From Ephydatia muelleri (lineage: Eukaryota; Porifera; Demospongiae; Spongillida; Spongillidae), in the NCBI GenBank assembly GCA_013339895.1, contig JABACO010000006.1:3571503-3635502 (forward strand): a DNA stretch of 64,000 nucleotides, written 5' to 3'. The translations under genes and the position numbers were made by a program. Below the pieces are notes generated by a model that searched no databases, had not been told where the DNA came from, and saw only the letters and a list, made by a program, of their open reading frames with translations. Positions 24,164 through 36,738 of the stretch are shown here, one piece after another (within the stretch, counting starts at the first letter, position 1; each line of letters begins with the position of its first letter).

Positions 24164-27100
24164 CTATTTTACTGTTCCATAAGCATCGTTGCTCTCTAGT
24201 GGAATGACATCTATCTTCTGATTCATGCCCACCACCTCATAAGGTGCATTAGAAGTGGTAGGATGAGGTGATGTAGTTTTGGATCTTGTCTTGAAGACAC
24301 AACTAATAGATATGGTCTCCAACACTCCCAGAGAGAAGGCCATGATAAATGTAATGGAGAAGGTTATACCAACAGCAGTAGAAACATCAATAGAGGGCAG
24401 ATGGCCAGCTGCAAAGTGATACAGAACATTCCACATGGCAAAATGCAAAAGTGAATGCTTTATAACATTGTAAGATTGTTTTACCTGGTAGGGAAGTGGG
24501 TAGTACTGTTACTGCTGAAGTTGGGCAGGTACATGTACATGCACTTGAAACTGAAGGAGGTGTGGTTGGAGCTGGCCCTGCATTCAATGCAAATATTAGT
24601 GTGTTGTGTGTGTGTGTGTGGGGGGGGAGATTGTGATAAAAACATACATGTACTATTCACACACATTATAAAATGAGATTTTGCATTACAAGATGACAAT
24701 TATTATCGCATAGCAAATTTAAAAACTTTAACGGACGCTAATTAACACTTGGTTAGGAAACACTATTGCGCAATTCACAGTTCCATACTAAACCATACTT
24801 TTCTATTTCAGAGGTTTTGACTTGTATAGTAGCATGCATAAATATACAATTGTCTCCACAATGCAACAAGAAATGCAGTCTGAAAATGAATAGAATTTCT
24901 AATTTTAATTCATGCTCAAATCATTTGTACAATGATTTAAACAAAAAGTAGCTTCCTTACCCAGACGAATCAAAGGTACTACTGTGCCAGATTTGTTTTG
25001 CAAATATGACATTCAACTATACGTACATGTATTCATTTTGGAATTCATCTTATTTTTAAGAACAATGATTTGATCAAGTATTAATACATCTGCACTCAAA
25101 CCACCAGTACCTGTGTATTTTACAATAGATGCTGAGCAAAGTGTATAAAATCACAGATGCACTGACTGGAAGGGTCCAACATTACAATAAGCATCCAACA
25201 TGTAGCATAAGTGGACTGCGTAACAATATGTTTTTCATGCACAGTGCAAAACCAAAGAAGATGGAATTTTTTTAATCAAAAACCACCCATGACCATATAA
25301 GCATGCAGTGTAGTTATACCAGGTGTTTCTGAATGAGTGCAACATTAATTAACATTAAAAAAATATTAATATGTGTTTGCAAACTAGTTTTTATTTGTAC
25401 AGACTGGTTGAATAATAGTGGTGTACATGAAACTATCATAAAAGACATCAAGTCCTTCTGAATTTAAATTGATAAATATTCAAGATGAACGCGAATGAAT
25501 AGAAATAAATTTTAATAAGCATTAGTCATTAGCATTTAAACAGGTTAAGTCTATAATGCTTATAATTTCAATTAATTGACCTTAGAAATTTGATTAGTTG
25601 GTTTGAATTTCATCATTTACCAATTGCTGTAACATCATTATAAATACAAGTAACTTTGCCCTTCCAATGTTAGTAAACTAAACAAAACTTTATTTAAAAA
25701 ATTTAAAATCATCCCTGTAAACTTAATTTTGTTTTGCTATTATTCGTACACAAAAAATCTAATTGCAATACAGAGTAATCACCATTCATACAACCAATCT
25801 GAAACACACAGTACATTAGGTGCATGGTGTAATATATTGGTGTAAGGCATTTATTCAAATAGCACCATCACTTTTACATACATGAGACGTAGATTGTGGT
25901 AGCGTAACTCGAACCAGCACAGTTGATGGCCACTGCTGAGATAGTGTAGTTGGTGCCAATTGTCAGACCAGTGAAGGTGACTATTGCAAACCCATTGCGA
26001 AAAGCTGCTGGTTTAGAATTGCTGTACACATAGCTGCTATTACTGATGGTGATTCTGTAGCTTGTAGGAAGACAACCACTGGAGGAGGGGTTCACTACCA
26101 CTAGTACCATGTCTGGACCAATGGTATTCGCCACAGCATTTGGACGTCCAGGAGAACCTGAAAATATTAAGTATTTAGATAATATCGTAATCTGTACAAA
26201 ATGAACTCGTATGCACTTTAATGGAAGGAGTAAACTATTTGCATCTTCTTTATCTCTTAGCATTGAACTCACCACAAAAGCATATAGACCTGCTAATGTG
26301 GGAAGGATTGAAACTAATTCACAATCAATTTACTTATCAATCAAAATCAACAAAAGACTGTTGATTTATACATTTTAGTTCAGTGTTCAAACATTGTTGT
26401 GATGATGGCAAATATGTATTATACATGTTGCAAATGCTCAGAATTCATTTTTATCTTACAATGGCACATTATCTTGCAAATAATGTGTGTATATAATAAT
26501 ACATGTATATAATAATACATTAACTGCAGACTATACTGTATATGTTGCCATGGCTGCATGACAAAACTTCCCTTAGTACTTGTAGATGCATCAACTTAGC
26601 AGTAATGTGGCTACATGATGTGCTCTTTGGTGCACATAGAAATGAGGATACACCTTTATTAGGGACACTTGAGCAGTAGCCAGTGAATGCACATAATACA
26701 GACTGGTCTCCAATACACGTGTCCATGAAGCTTAAAGTGTATCCAAACATACGATTTCAAAGATCATTAGACAAAAAAATTGTAAGCTACAGGTGTAGAT
26801 AAATCACATAAGTATACAGTATATGACATTTGTCCTTTCAGTACCCTGTTAGTACTCATGATGAGATCAGAACCATTGATCAAGGAGAGTAAGGGATTTG
26901 GGGGCAGTCTCTCACACATATGCACGTGGTTCAATTGATAATGGCAAACTCCAATGACTGTTTAATCCAACAAAATATGTCACCAGTGACGGTCGATATG
27001 GATGTGAGGATAGGAGTTGTAACTAAGTTGTTTTTAACAATTCATTTTTTGATGTAACTCTGCAACTGGCATAGATATGGCTAATGGTGTACGTGTGTGT

Positions 27101-29427
27101 GCATATCAAACATTTAGTACATTTACAAACTATAAAAAGAAGACCACCATTGACACAGCTGGACTGTGCTTCCTGTGATTTTAAAAGACAAAATGAATGG
27201 ATCAGTGATTCACAGATGATATATGATTTCGTAACACATGTGATGCTTGTACCTGCTCATTTATACAGCACACACAACAACGTAGGGTCTAATGTCATGA
27301 ACATGTGCACACAGGCTGATTAAGTGATATGGAAGTTTGAACCAATTGTACATGTAACTTAGGCATAAGATGACATATTGTCCACATAAATTTGTTCTAA
27401 ACTGGCAGAGTATGAACATATACATGCATGCTGACTAGTAAGTTTTTCTTCTCGTAGCATGCATGTACTGATATGATTTCACTGTTCCTACGGACACCAT
27501 TAATACATGTACATGTATACAATATCTGTTGCACATCTCATGTAGACGCCTGGTAGGTCCGGCCATGGCCGAACGTTTTAAGGCATCTCGCCCACCTCCA
27601 CACACACACACACCCTCCATCGTACGCCCTTCTGACGCTCCTGCAAGTACATGTACATGTAAAACCTAGACATTGAGTGGTACTAAATCACAACTGACTA
27701 AGTTATATGGTTTTAATAATGTATTGGGTTTGCCACAATCAATTAAGGAGGATTATGGATTATTTGAAGTCAACTGATATAGGTACTTACGTTAACCGAT
27801 TAACATCGAGAGACGCATATATGTGTTTACCGTTACCAAAGAATTCTTCCAGACCCTTTGAAACATTATACCAATTAGAAGTTATCTACGTTCACGGCTT
27901 CATTTAATAATGCTGAAACCCTCCTTCCTGCTACTGTACCTAACATTCCTCTGCTGCCTCATTTAGTTGATTTTAGACAACTCTATTTTAGTTACATATT
28001 CCGGCGTTAATCAGTAAAATAACAGCTCTAGCATTGATTCATTTCAAAGCAACAATGAAGATTACATGCATTAGACCACACATTTCAAGTCATTGGTCAG
28101 CATTGATCTCTTATACATGTACATGTACAAATCAAACACTGCACATTTAACAGCTAATGTCACCATTCGACCCTAAAAGCCTCATACAGTGTGCATTGTC
28201 AATAAAATTACGCTGAGTATAAATGTCCAAATGTGAGAAATGTGCACTCTAAATGCTAACAATTGAGTTCAACCCAAATAAAAAGTATTTTGTTCAAAAG
28301 ATTGCATCACTACAGTATGCTGAGTCAACTGCCATGCTGTCAAGGCTATGTGTCTGACTATATAGTGTGCTCATGTGTATATGGGTGTGTCTATCTGTGT
28401 GTCAGTATGTGTTGTATGTTGTCACTTAATATTTGCACACACATCATGTGACAAAATACAAATAACTGGCACACACCCACACCATGTAGGATACAACATA
28501 AATTGATTTGAATCATCTGATAGATACCAACAGCTTGGCTGCTGGTAATTGAGCCAGCATTTCAAGCAACAAACAGAATCAGTGATGATGTACAGAACAT
28601 GTACACGTACTGTACATCTAAGCTGTAAGTATGATGGCAATGGAGGGGTCAGGGAAGCCATTTACACAAACATGTGAACAAATAAATGGCGTACCTACTA
28701 CATTGATGGTTGCCATGGAAACAATAGTTGTGATTGAGGGAGTTATAAAGTTAGTGTTGTTGCACATCACAGTGCTACCACTCATAGCAGCTGCAATGCT
28801 CACAGTCAAGATGGAGGACAGACAGTATGTGGGATCAGAGGACTGTATGCTGGAAGCTCTGTAAGGTCCACATGTGCTGGTCACCTGAGCAGCACATAAT
28901 CCACTGACATACTGGAACAGTCTTATCTTATCAGGGAAAGCATTAGTAGGACAGGTGCCAGTGGGCAGGGTCCAGTCAGTAAGACCACCAGGTGTTCCAC
29001 TGGTGATGGTACAGGTGTAGGTCACCACAGTGTTGGGACATATACTTGATGGACAGTTATCTCCACTGGCAGTGTGACATGGAAGACTCTGTGTGGAGCC
29101 TGAGAAGAAAAAACACACTTCTCATGTGTTGACACACAATGCCACAGCAGAGGAGAATGGCATCATTAGATAGTGTGAGCAATGTGTAGCGTGTAGAGGC
29201 ATTGACACATAGGTTTAAAGTGTACCTACATGCACTCTGATGGAAGGACTGTTGGTGTTAAAAGTATGGTGGGATGTGGAGTAGGCAGTGTGCATGTAGC
29301 CAGCTCACATACATGTTCATGTATAATGTGCAGATAGAAGGGTATTTGCACATGGGCTTCTATTAGAATACTCACTTCCTGTGACACCATAGATAACTAA
29401 TAACACCACCAGCTTCAGACTTTCCAT
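24164..29427 (-). CDS. Ig-like/FN3 type I membrane receptor, copy 2
   Basis: Same architecture as the gene at 15.6-20.0 kb. Exons on the minus strand: 29427-29376 (signal peptide MESLKLVVLLVIYGVTG), 29099-28695 (Ig-like), 26157-25882 (FN3, one codon longer), 24577-24485 (stalk), 24408-24164 (membrane and tail). All junctions are phase 1; the product is 356 residues with YEVV at Tyr332 and YGTV at Tyr352. No stop or frameshift was found in any exon, so both copies look functional. Differences are spread over the Ig-like and FN3 exons, while the membrane/tail exon is almost unchanged. The FN3/Ig intron is longer because of the extra block at about 27655-28605. A 5' UTR intron runs 29818-29431. 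Confidence 0.8.
27655..28605. other. 0.95-kb block unique to duplicon copy 2
   Basis: Where copy 1 reads 'gcaagtactgtacatgtact', copy 2 has about 950 extra bases between 'gcaagtacatgtacatgt' and 'gtacacgtactgtacatcta'. It lies in the intron between the FN3 and Ig-like exons. I see no TIR or coding sequence. It may be an insertion in copy 2 or a deletion in copy 1 at a palindromic ACATGT cluster. Confidence 0.6.
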
Positions 29428-29430
29428 CAC

Positions 29431-30021
29431 CTATCATAACAAATTGGAACATAAATTGTCAAACAGAGTCAGATTGACTACTAATTAAAATTGTGTGTTG
29501 ATTTTTTTCAACTACAGATAACAGCAAATTAAGTACTAATTTAATGAGTACATATTATTACATAAAACACTAATGGTGCAAATTAAATACAGATTAGAAT
29601 GATATGTGGCTAACTAACTACTGTATAACCATGTTAAAAGTCAATGTTAAAAATTAATTAGCAATGTTAACAACTTGTTACTCTTTGAATCAAAAAATGG
29701 TTCCCAGAGTGGCACAATGTTGTTAGCTCAATTGGTTTGATCAAGTTTCAAAAGATTAACACACTCAAATTTATCAAAGATGATTAAACAGCTTTTACCT
29801 TGATTTAAAATTACTTACCTTGGTTGTCACTTCAAACTTACATATATTAATTTTTGTAATATTATAATAATAATAACATACATACGATATTACAATATGA
29901 CAATACGCATACATGTACGCACAAAAGTGTTAATAAGTGAAGTCAGTCGGGTTATTTGTAGGTGCAAGGAAAGCTCTTGCACTCTAATGAACAAGGGCTA
30001 AGTTCAACTTTTTAAATATAA
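29431..30021 (-). promoter_or_regulatory. Promoter and 5' UTR intron, receptor copy 2
   Basis: The splice donor (CCAAG/GTAAGT, exon end 29819) and the acceptor before the ATG (exon start 29430) match copy 1. The TATA position reads TATATTTAAA (30021-30011) instead of TATATAAAAA, a weaker box, so the copies may differ in expression. Confidence 0.45.
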
Positions 30022-30240
30022 GCTGTAAGGACAAAGGACTTGGTGTTGCTAGTTTACAAATTTGTATGGATGTTGCAGGTTTGGAAAACGTGTCTCACTG
30101 ATGAGACAAAAGAATAATGGTGAGTAATGAATAAGGAATAATGGTGAATAATGAATAAAGAATAATGGTGAATAATGAATAAGGAATAATGGTGAATAAT
30201 GAATAAAGAATAATGGTGAAAACAAATAGATGTAGGCCTT

Positions 30241-31189
30241 CAACCAGAGATAATTAACACGGGCAATCGGTATAGAATCCATACAAGTTAAGACTTCTGG
30301 ATCTAAGTATTCAGTTTTTTTCTCAGTGCCTTGGCCTTCTGCAGGTTCTTCTTTTGCGCTAATTTGTATCTTTCTATCCATGCTGTGGCTTGTCACTTCT
30401 GCTCTGGGTTCATGGCCGTCCTGAATCGTCATACTGCATAATGTAAGTGGGTTGATGGACCCATGGTGAAGGGAGAGTTATCTTCAACAGACGAGCACCA
30501 AGAAGCTCAGGTGTATGTGCCACATGTGAAAGCAGAAAGGGGAAAGGAAACTATGGCATTCAACAATTCTGATGAGTTGCAAATCACTAGTCCTGGAAGT
30601 GCTGGGACAGGCAGTCGGGGCATTATCTTTGATCGGGGAGACTACTGAAAGCCCTGGAAGACAAATGAATCTCCAGCGCTTGCCGCGGAAGAGACACCAC
30701 CAGACTTTCATCACCACATTCCGCGCATTTACGACGGCGAATTTTCTTCCCATAGCGCACCTTTGGAAGAGCGTGTACAGCGCAAATATAGCTTATTAGT
30801 GGTCAAAATACGCCTAAGCCACACTACCACCTTCGCTCTTTCATATTACCCACCTTTCAAGTGTTTAGGTCCTCCAGAAACAACGCAAAAGGTACAGCAA
30901 ATAAGGACCCTCAAAATGGTATAACTACCCTTCCGTTCAACTGGTGACGCTCAAACAACCACTACGCCACCTAGAAAAGAGTATGTAATGTACTAACACA
31001 ATAATGAAAGGCATAGGTAGCGGTGGAAAGATGATAAAGGTACAGAAAATATAATTAATGCCAAAAATCCAAATAAAATGCAAACATTGAAGCAAAGCAG
31101 ATAGGAAAATTGCTCAAAATGGTTTATCCAACTAGTATAACTGTCAAACACAACAGAGAATTAATGGGTAAAAGTGGACAAAGCGTATG
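30241..31189. other. No supported gene
   Basis: A minus-strand frame at 30432-30240 (KIQISAKEEPAEGQGTEKKT...) and basic Cys-containing residues around 30750 (KIRRRKCAECGDE) look like fragments of some mobile-element protein, but I recognise no family and find no joined frame. Confidence 0.3.
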
Positions 31190-31194
31190 CCTAC

Positions 31195-31325
31195 CGTGAC
31201 GGAATGCACGTATATAATGTCAACACTCAGGCTGTTCAACTCTCTAATCAGCAGTATTGCACGCTATTTATCACAAAAACCGCGCATGCGTATTCAAATT
31301 GTTCTTGGTGACGGCATCCGTCACA
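31195..31325 (-). repeat. 3' LTR of the outer retrotransposon
   Basis: 131-bp direct repeat of 47963-48095, preceded by the target duplication CCTAC. Confidence 0.9.
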
Positions 31326-31339
31326 TATCATCCTCCTTC

Positions 31340-32560
31340 TGTTGCAGCAAATTATCTTGCTGCCCGAGACAATGCATCAGCATTCTTGTTGTGATCTCCA
31401 GCTCTGTAAACAACAGTGTATTGGTATGGCACCAAATGGAGCACGTTTGATCCTCCTCTGTGCCGATCTCTGGCATGTCGGGCACCCTCTGCAAAACTCT
31501 GCCACGTCCTTAAATAACGTCGGCCAATAAAATCGTCTCAATAAACGACAACCCGTTTTCTCCTTCCCTAGATGACCGCCTAAGGGAACGTCATGTGCGA
31601 GCTTGAGTACCGTACCTCGACAGCGCTTCGGTAATACTAACTGTTCCACTTGAAATGTTGAGCTCCGCCCCTTTGGTGTCCATCTCCGATATACGAGCCC
31701 CTCCCTCCTAAAGTATTCTGCTACCGATTCGTTTCTGTCATTTGCTGACCGATCCGCTGCCCTTAGTACTTCCGCTAGGGTTGGGTCTTCAGCTTGCAGC
31801 TTCTTCAAGTCCTCAATCGTTATGTCCGGATACTCTGAATTGCCTCCCTCCCGTGACTTTTCCGTCTCCTGAGCCTTTTTCCTGATCTCTCGTCTTTGAT
31901 CCTTAGTCAGCTTTGAATTCTTCCTAGGAGACTGTTGTTCCGCTTGACCAGCTTCACTCTCCGACCTAGAGGGAACAACATTATCACATGCAACCGGTTC
32001 ATTTACACGAACAAGTGTATTAGATTGTGCACCAGACAAAAGCTCTTTTTCCTTTCTAATCAGTTCTTCTTCCAGCTGCTGCTTGGCTTTGGCTCTTGTC
32101 ATCACCACCATCACTTGCTCTTGACTTACTAAGTTGATGCTTGATCCTGTCCCACTTATCAAATGCGTTAACTCGGGAACATCTGTTCCCAACAAAACAG
32201 ACACAGGTAGTTCCTCTGATAAAGCCGCTTCCACCTGAATATGAGATCTATCCAGTTCTACCTCCACTAAAGCAAGGGGATGAAGTTTGGTGTCTCCATG
32301 TGCACAGGTGATTGTCGCGACCCTTCCAACAATGATCTTCTCCATGGCAACCAAATTCCGACGACCATTGTTCTCGAACAACCCGTGTCAAGAAGAATGT
32401 CTGTGACCTTTTGTCCCTCCACCTTGCCCGTCTTGTACATTGGTCTGCCACCTTTACGTCTCCAGTCCCTCCGTTCCTTGCACACCATACTTTTTTCTGA
32501 GCATTCCCACGACATGTGTCCTTGCTTTTTACAGTGGTAATGTAGCGTAGCGCAGACCAG
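31340..32560 (-). pseudogene. Outer element: zinc knuckle, protease, integrase N-domain and RNase H tail
   Basis: Minus-strand reading from 32560 gives the second half of a CCHC knuckle (HCKKQGHMSWEC), an aspartic protease start (DILLDTGCSRTMV), then after a frame change the flap and VLLGTD region, a basic linker, and an HHCC integrase zinc domain (LAHDVPLGGHLGKEKT ... CRGCPTCQRS) ending about 31445. The integrase core (DDE), RT and most of RNase H are missing. In a shifted frame the next bases read YTVVYRAGDHNKNADALSR, the conserved end of Ty3 RNase H, running up to the 3' LTR. The junction of integrase N-domain to RNase H tail marks one internal deletion. This copy cannot move by itself. 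Confidence 0.75.
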
Positions 32561-32742
32561 CAGCGCAAACCCAACTGCAGCCACGTTAGTAGCGTAGCAA
32601 GTAATTATAATCAAGAGAACATATAACATGCAATTCAATGCTACTTAAATACTACAGCACATAAGATGCAGTTATGATACTACAAATGCCGTGTGCAATA
32701 GACTGTCTGGCTCCAGATATGTCTGGCTCCAGGTACATTACA
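32541..32742 (-). repeat. 3' LTR of the inner retrotransposon
   Basis: Matched by 46815-46935 over about 121 bases with very few differences. Ends TGTA...TACA in the element's orientation. Confidence 0.8.
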
Positions 32743-32779
32743 CTGCTCCCCTCTTCCTCAGACTGTGTCCACACAGTTA

Positions 32780-35700
32780 TCATAACCGGTCAGGGGGTCG
32801 CCGTACCCGTGTAGAACGCCTCAGTTGTGGTACATCAGGCTGATGGTCTGTGGGAATAGGCACGTTGCACTGTGGCTCTTGAGGAGTAGGTGTCTCTGTG
32901 TTTGCTTCTGGCATCCGTTCAGAGGTTACAACAGGTCTGGCTGGTTCACTTGTGACTATAAACATCTCTTCATCCAGATAGTCCTCTCTGTTGACAGGCT
33001 CTCCTCTTCTCCCTTCTGGTTTCCTCTGTTCTTCAATGGTTTCACCTGTTGGATGACCCATTACTGGTTGGGTGTATGGCTTAAGTCTGTTAAAATGAAC
33101 TGTAAGTTGCTTAGCTTGACGGTTCTTCCGTATTCGATACACCACATCGCCAAGCTTCTCTTCTACTTCATATGGCCCGTGCCATGGTCGGTGGAACTTA
33201 GGAGAATGACCTCTTGGAACAGCAGGACAGTGGAGCCATACAAAATCACCCTTCTGGTAGCACTGACGCTCATTTTGCCTTTCATCATATACATTCTTTT
33301 GGTGCTGCATTTCTTTCCACGCCTCATCTCGTATGCTCTTGTAAGCATTCTGCATAGCCTTCTTTAGGTGCTCAACATACTCTCGTCCTCCCTGTGGAAC
33401 AGGAGCACCACCTACTGGTAGACCATATATAAGGTCTTCTGGCAGCCGTGCCTCTCTTCCAAGCATCATGCTAAATGGGGTTACACCTGTGGTTTCATGA
33501 ACAGATGTTCTATATGCAAACAATAAAACAGGCAGTTTCACATCCCAATCACGCTCATTCTCACTGACAGATAAACTTAGTAAATTCAATAAGGTCCTAT
33601 TGAATCGTTCAACCATTCCATCTGACTGAGGGTGGTAAGGAGTGGTTCGAGTTTTCCTAACCTGCAGAAGCTCACAGATACCCTTTATAACCCCGGATTC
33701 AAAGTTTCTCCCTTGATCAGAGTGGAGCTGCTCTGGTACACCAAATCGACACATAAACTCACTCACCAAATGCCTAGCCACTGTCATGGCTTCCATATTT
33801 GGCAATGGGTAAGCCTCCTTCCACTTGGTAAAATAGTCTCCAATTACCAGAATGTACTTGTTTCCTTTTTCTGTCTCAGGCAAAGGTCCTAGTATATCCA
33901 TAGCAACTCTCTGAAGAGGTCTTTCCACTGGATCAAGTTGCATTGGAGCACAAGGTGCTGGAATGGGTGTCTTTCTGGAGCAGCAAGTTGGACAACTAAT
34001 ACACCACTGAGTGATATCCTTCCTCTGCCCCACCCAATAGAAACGACAACGGACTTTGTCAAGTGTCTTCTTAGCCCCCATGTGCCCTCCTACCAATGAG
34101 CTATGCAACCCTTCCAATACTGCAGGTACAAGACTTGATGGGAGCACAAGCTGCAATGTTTTATTCAAACCCCTTCCCTGAACATCCTCCCACTGGCGAT
34201 ACAGAATCTTGTTTTGCATGACCAAATGGTGGCACTGTGACCATAAAGCCTTTACATGTGATGATGCATTCTTGGGAAATACCTTTGGAAGGGTTTTAGT
34301 CTCCAGCCACTTAATCACCTGCTTAAGATCTGGGTCCTGTCTCTGATGTGCGGCTAATTCCTCATGAGTCCATGAAGGCATCCATGAATCTGTCACTGCC
34401 AGCACACAGCCCTGGTCTTCATTGTCCTCAGGTGGTAATCTACATTGAGAGCATGGCATACGAGACAATGAATCTGCATTTGTGTGTTTCTTTCCAGGAC
34501 GGTGTAGTACTTCAAAGTCATACTCTGATAAAGTTTCTAACCACCTGGCCACCTGACCTTCAGGTTCATGAAAGCTCTGCAGCCACTTCAGGGAACTGTG
34601 GTCAGTACGTACAGTAAATCGCTTTCCATACAGGTATGCTCTGAAGTGTTGAATAGCCCACACAAGTGCCAGCATCTCACGTCTGGTGGCACAGTATTTT
34701 CTCTCTGCTTTGTTTAATGTCCTGCTGGCATAAGAGATTACATGGTCATGACCTTCAATATTTTGGGAGAGCACTGCACCGAGCCCTTCACCACTTGCAT
34801 CCGTATCCACAACAAATCCAATACTAAATACTGGATATGCAAGGACAGGTGAAGTTACCAGGCTCTCCTTCAACTTGAAGAATGCTGCATTGCACTGCAA
34901 TGTCCAATTCCAAGCCTGGTGGTTTTCAGTCAAGTGGAAGAGTGGTGCTGCAATTACAGCGAAGTTCTTGACAAATCGGCGATAGTACCCTGCCAGCCCA
35001 AGGAACTGTCTCAATTCATGGGCATTTGAAGGAGTTGGCCAGTCAGCAACACATCTTGTCTTCTCTGGATCTGTCTTAATTCCATGTTCTGAGACCACAT
35101 GACCAAGATATTTAATACTCTTTCTCATCAAATGGCTATTACTTGGTTTGATTTTCAAACCTGCATTCTTCAACCGATCCAGAACATCGCGCAGCCTCAC
35201 CAAATGGTCCTCTATGGTGGCACTGAAGATCAGAATATCATCTAGATACACTAGGCAAGTAGTCCAGTGCAATCCAGACAGAACCTCTTCCATTAGGCGC
35301 TGAAATGTAGCTGGAGCATTGGTGAGACCAAATGGCATCACTCGAAACTGGAACAATCCATACGGGGTTACAAACGCCGTTTTCTCCCGATCCTCTGGGC
35401 AAACTTCCACTTGCCAATATCCACTGGCCAGGTCCAGACTTGAGAACCACTTTGCAGAACCGAGAACATCTAAGGTGTCATCTATCCGTGGTAATGGTTG
35501 TGCATCTTTTCTTGTAACTGCATTGACTTGACGAAAATCTACACAGAATCGAGTGGAGCCATCCTTCTTCTTAACAAGCACTATCGGTGAACACCAAGGC
35601 TCTGGCTGGGCTCTATCACTTTCTTTTCTAACATAGCATCAATGAGATCCTTCACCTCCCTTCTTTGGTTGAATGGTAATCTACGAAGTGACTGTTTAAT

Positions 35701-36338
35701 AGGTCTAGCTTCACCTGTATCAATGTGATGGAACACCTGACTAGTGTGTCCTATATCACCATCATGTAGTGATATGATACCCTTGTACTCACGTAATAGC
35801 CTTCTCAACTTATCTTTTTCTTCATCAATCAGTCCCTCAGTGCTCATCACCATCTGCTCCATTATGCTATCTGCTTTGTGTTCATGAACCACTGATATGC
35901 CAGCCACAGTGTGTTTTGCACATGTATCACCAGACTCATCCAGTGGATAAAGAGATCCGATTCTTTCATGTTTGTTGACAATAGCAGGGACAGGTGATGG
36001 GTTAAGCAGCTGTACTAACATTCTACCTGCATGAGCATACGAAATTGACCTTGTCGTTCCATGAATGTTGTACTTGGCTCTAACATCACTGCACCTGTCA
36101 TGACATGCTCTTTATTTGTACCCACTGTGACCTGCATCTGAGAGTAGCGGCCTGGAACTTCCACTGATTCGCCAAAATGTGCGTGACAGACAGCAGCTGA
36201 AGTGTGGCTCTTTTCTATTTCAAATTTCACCACTGTTTCACCAGCCACCAACACCTTCATCCCCATATCAATGTGACACCTAAAATGTGAGAGAAAATCT
36301 GCTCCTACGTGATTGCAGCAATCGAACGACAACACCAA
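32780..36338 (-). pseudogene. Ty3-type pol: protease end, RT, RNase H, integrase
   Basis: The main open frame (35581-32780, 933 codons) holds reverse transcriptase with the YLDD active site, RNase H starting DTDASGEGLGAVLSQ, an integrase zinc domain, the DDE core (AMDILGPL, SDQGRNF, a glutamate in MVERFNRT) and a GPY-type motif (WHGPYEV) before a variable tail. Upstream, 36021-35581 reads the RT N-terminus and 36338-36015 the end of the protease (GADFLSHF). Frames change near 36018 and 35600, so this copy is defective although the long frame is intact. The order RT-RNaseH-integrase is the usual Ty3 order, unlike the outer element. Pol acts on the element's own RNA in cytoplasmic particles and inserts the cDNA in the nucleus. 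Confidence 0.9.
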
Positions 36339-36344
36339 GATCTA

Positions 36345-36738
36345 CGTTTTGGTGCTAGTTTCATGTCATAAAACTATGCCCTTCTAGACCAACTAAGAAC
36401 CTGTTTCTCGTGCCCATGCCCAAAAAAATTGTTGGTCGTCGTCGTCGTCTTCTTCTTCTTCTTCTTCTTCTTCTCCGTCAAGTATAACTCACGCTAGGAA
36501 TGATTTTAAAGAACGGCGATAGTACCAATCGCTTCAGAATTTACCGGCGCGGTGCCCCTTAAGGTAATAAAGAAGCTACAACGAAAAAGTACTATATACG
36601 GTATGGGTATATTACTATGTTCTAAATACAGGAGTATGGATAATTTTAGGCAGTATAAATACTCCAACAGGCACAAAATTTATTTTGGTGTCAGTTTAGT
36701 CGTTACTTATTTTGGCTAGTGAAGTTGTTTTTCTAAAA
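36345..36738. other. Junction region with triplet repeats
   Basis: Homology to retroelement protease stops near 36345. A GTC/TTC triplet tract lies at about 36436-36473. The promoter of the plus-strand basic-repeat gene should lie here; no clear TATA box is placed. Confidence 0.4.

Larger units (their letters stand above)
23241..30240. repeat. Receptor duplicon D2, copy 2
   Basis: Direct tandem partner of 14707-20799, separated from it by 2.4 kb. It carries the block at about 27655-28605 absent from copy 1, and a longer array of the 'gaataaggaataatggt' unit near 30120-30220. Introns and UTRs align throughout, so this was a genomic duplication and not retroposition. Confidence 0.92.

Noticed and set aside
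30484..30753. 89-codon minus-strand frame with basic N-terminus
   Set aside because: No recognisable domain and the most protein-like residues (KCAECGDE) fall in another frame; left as unassigned.
32825..33367. 180-codon plus-strand frame and other plus frames within 32.8-35.6 kb
   Set aside because: They lie opposite the 933-codon pol frame, which has unambiguous RT, RNase H and integrase motifs.
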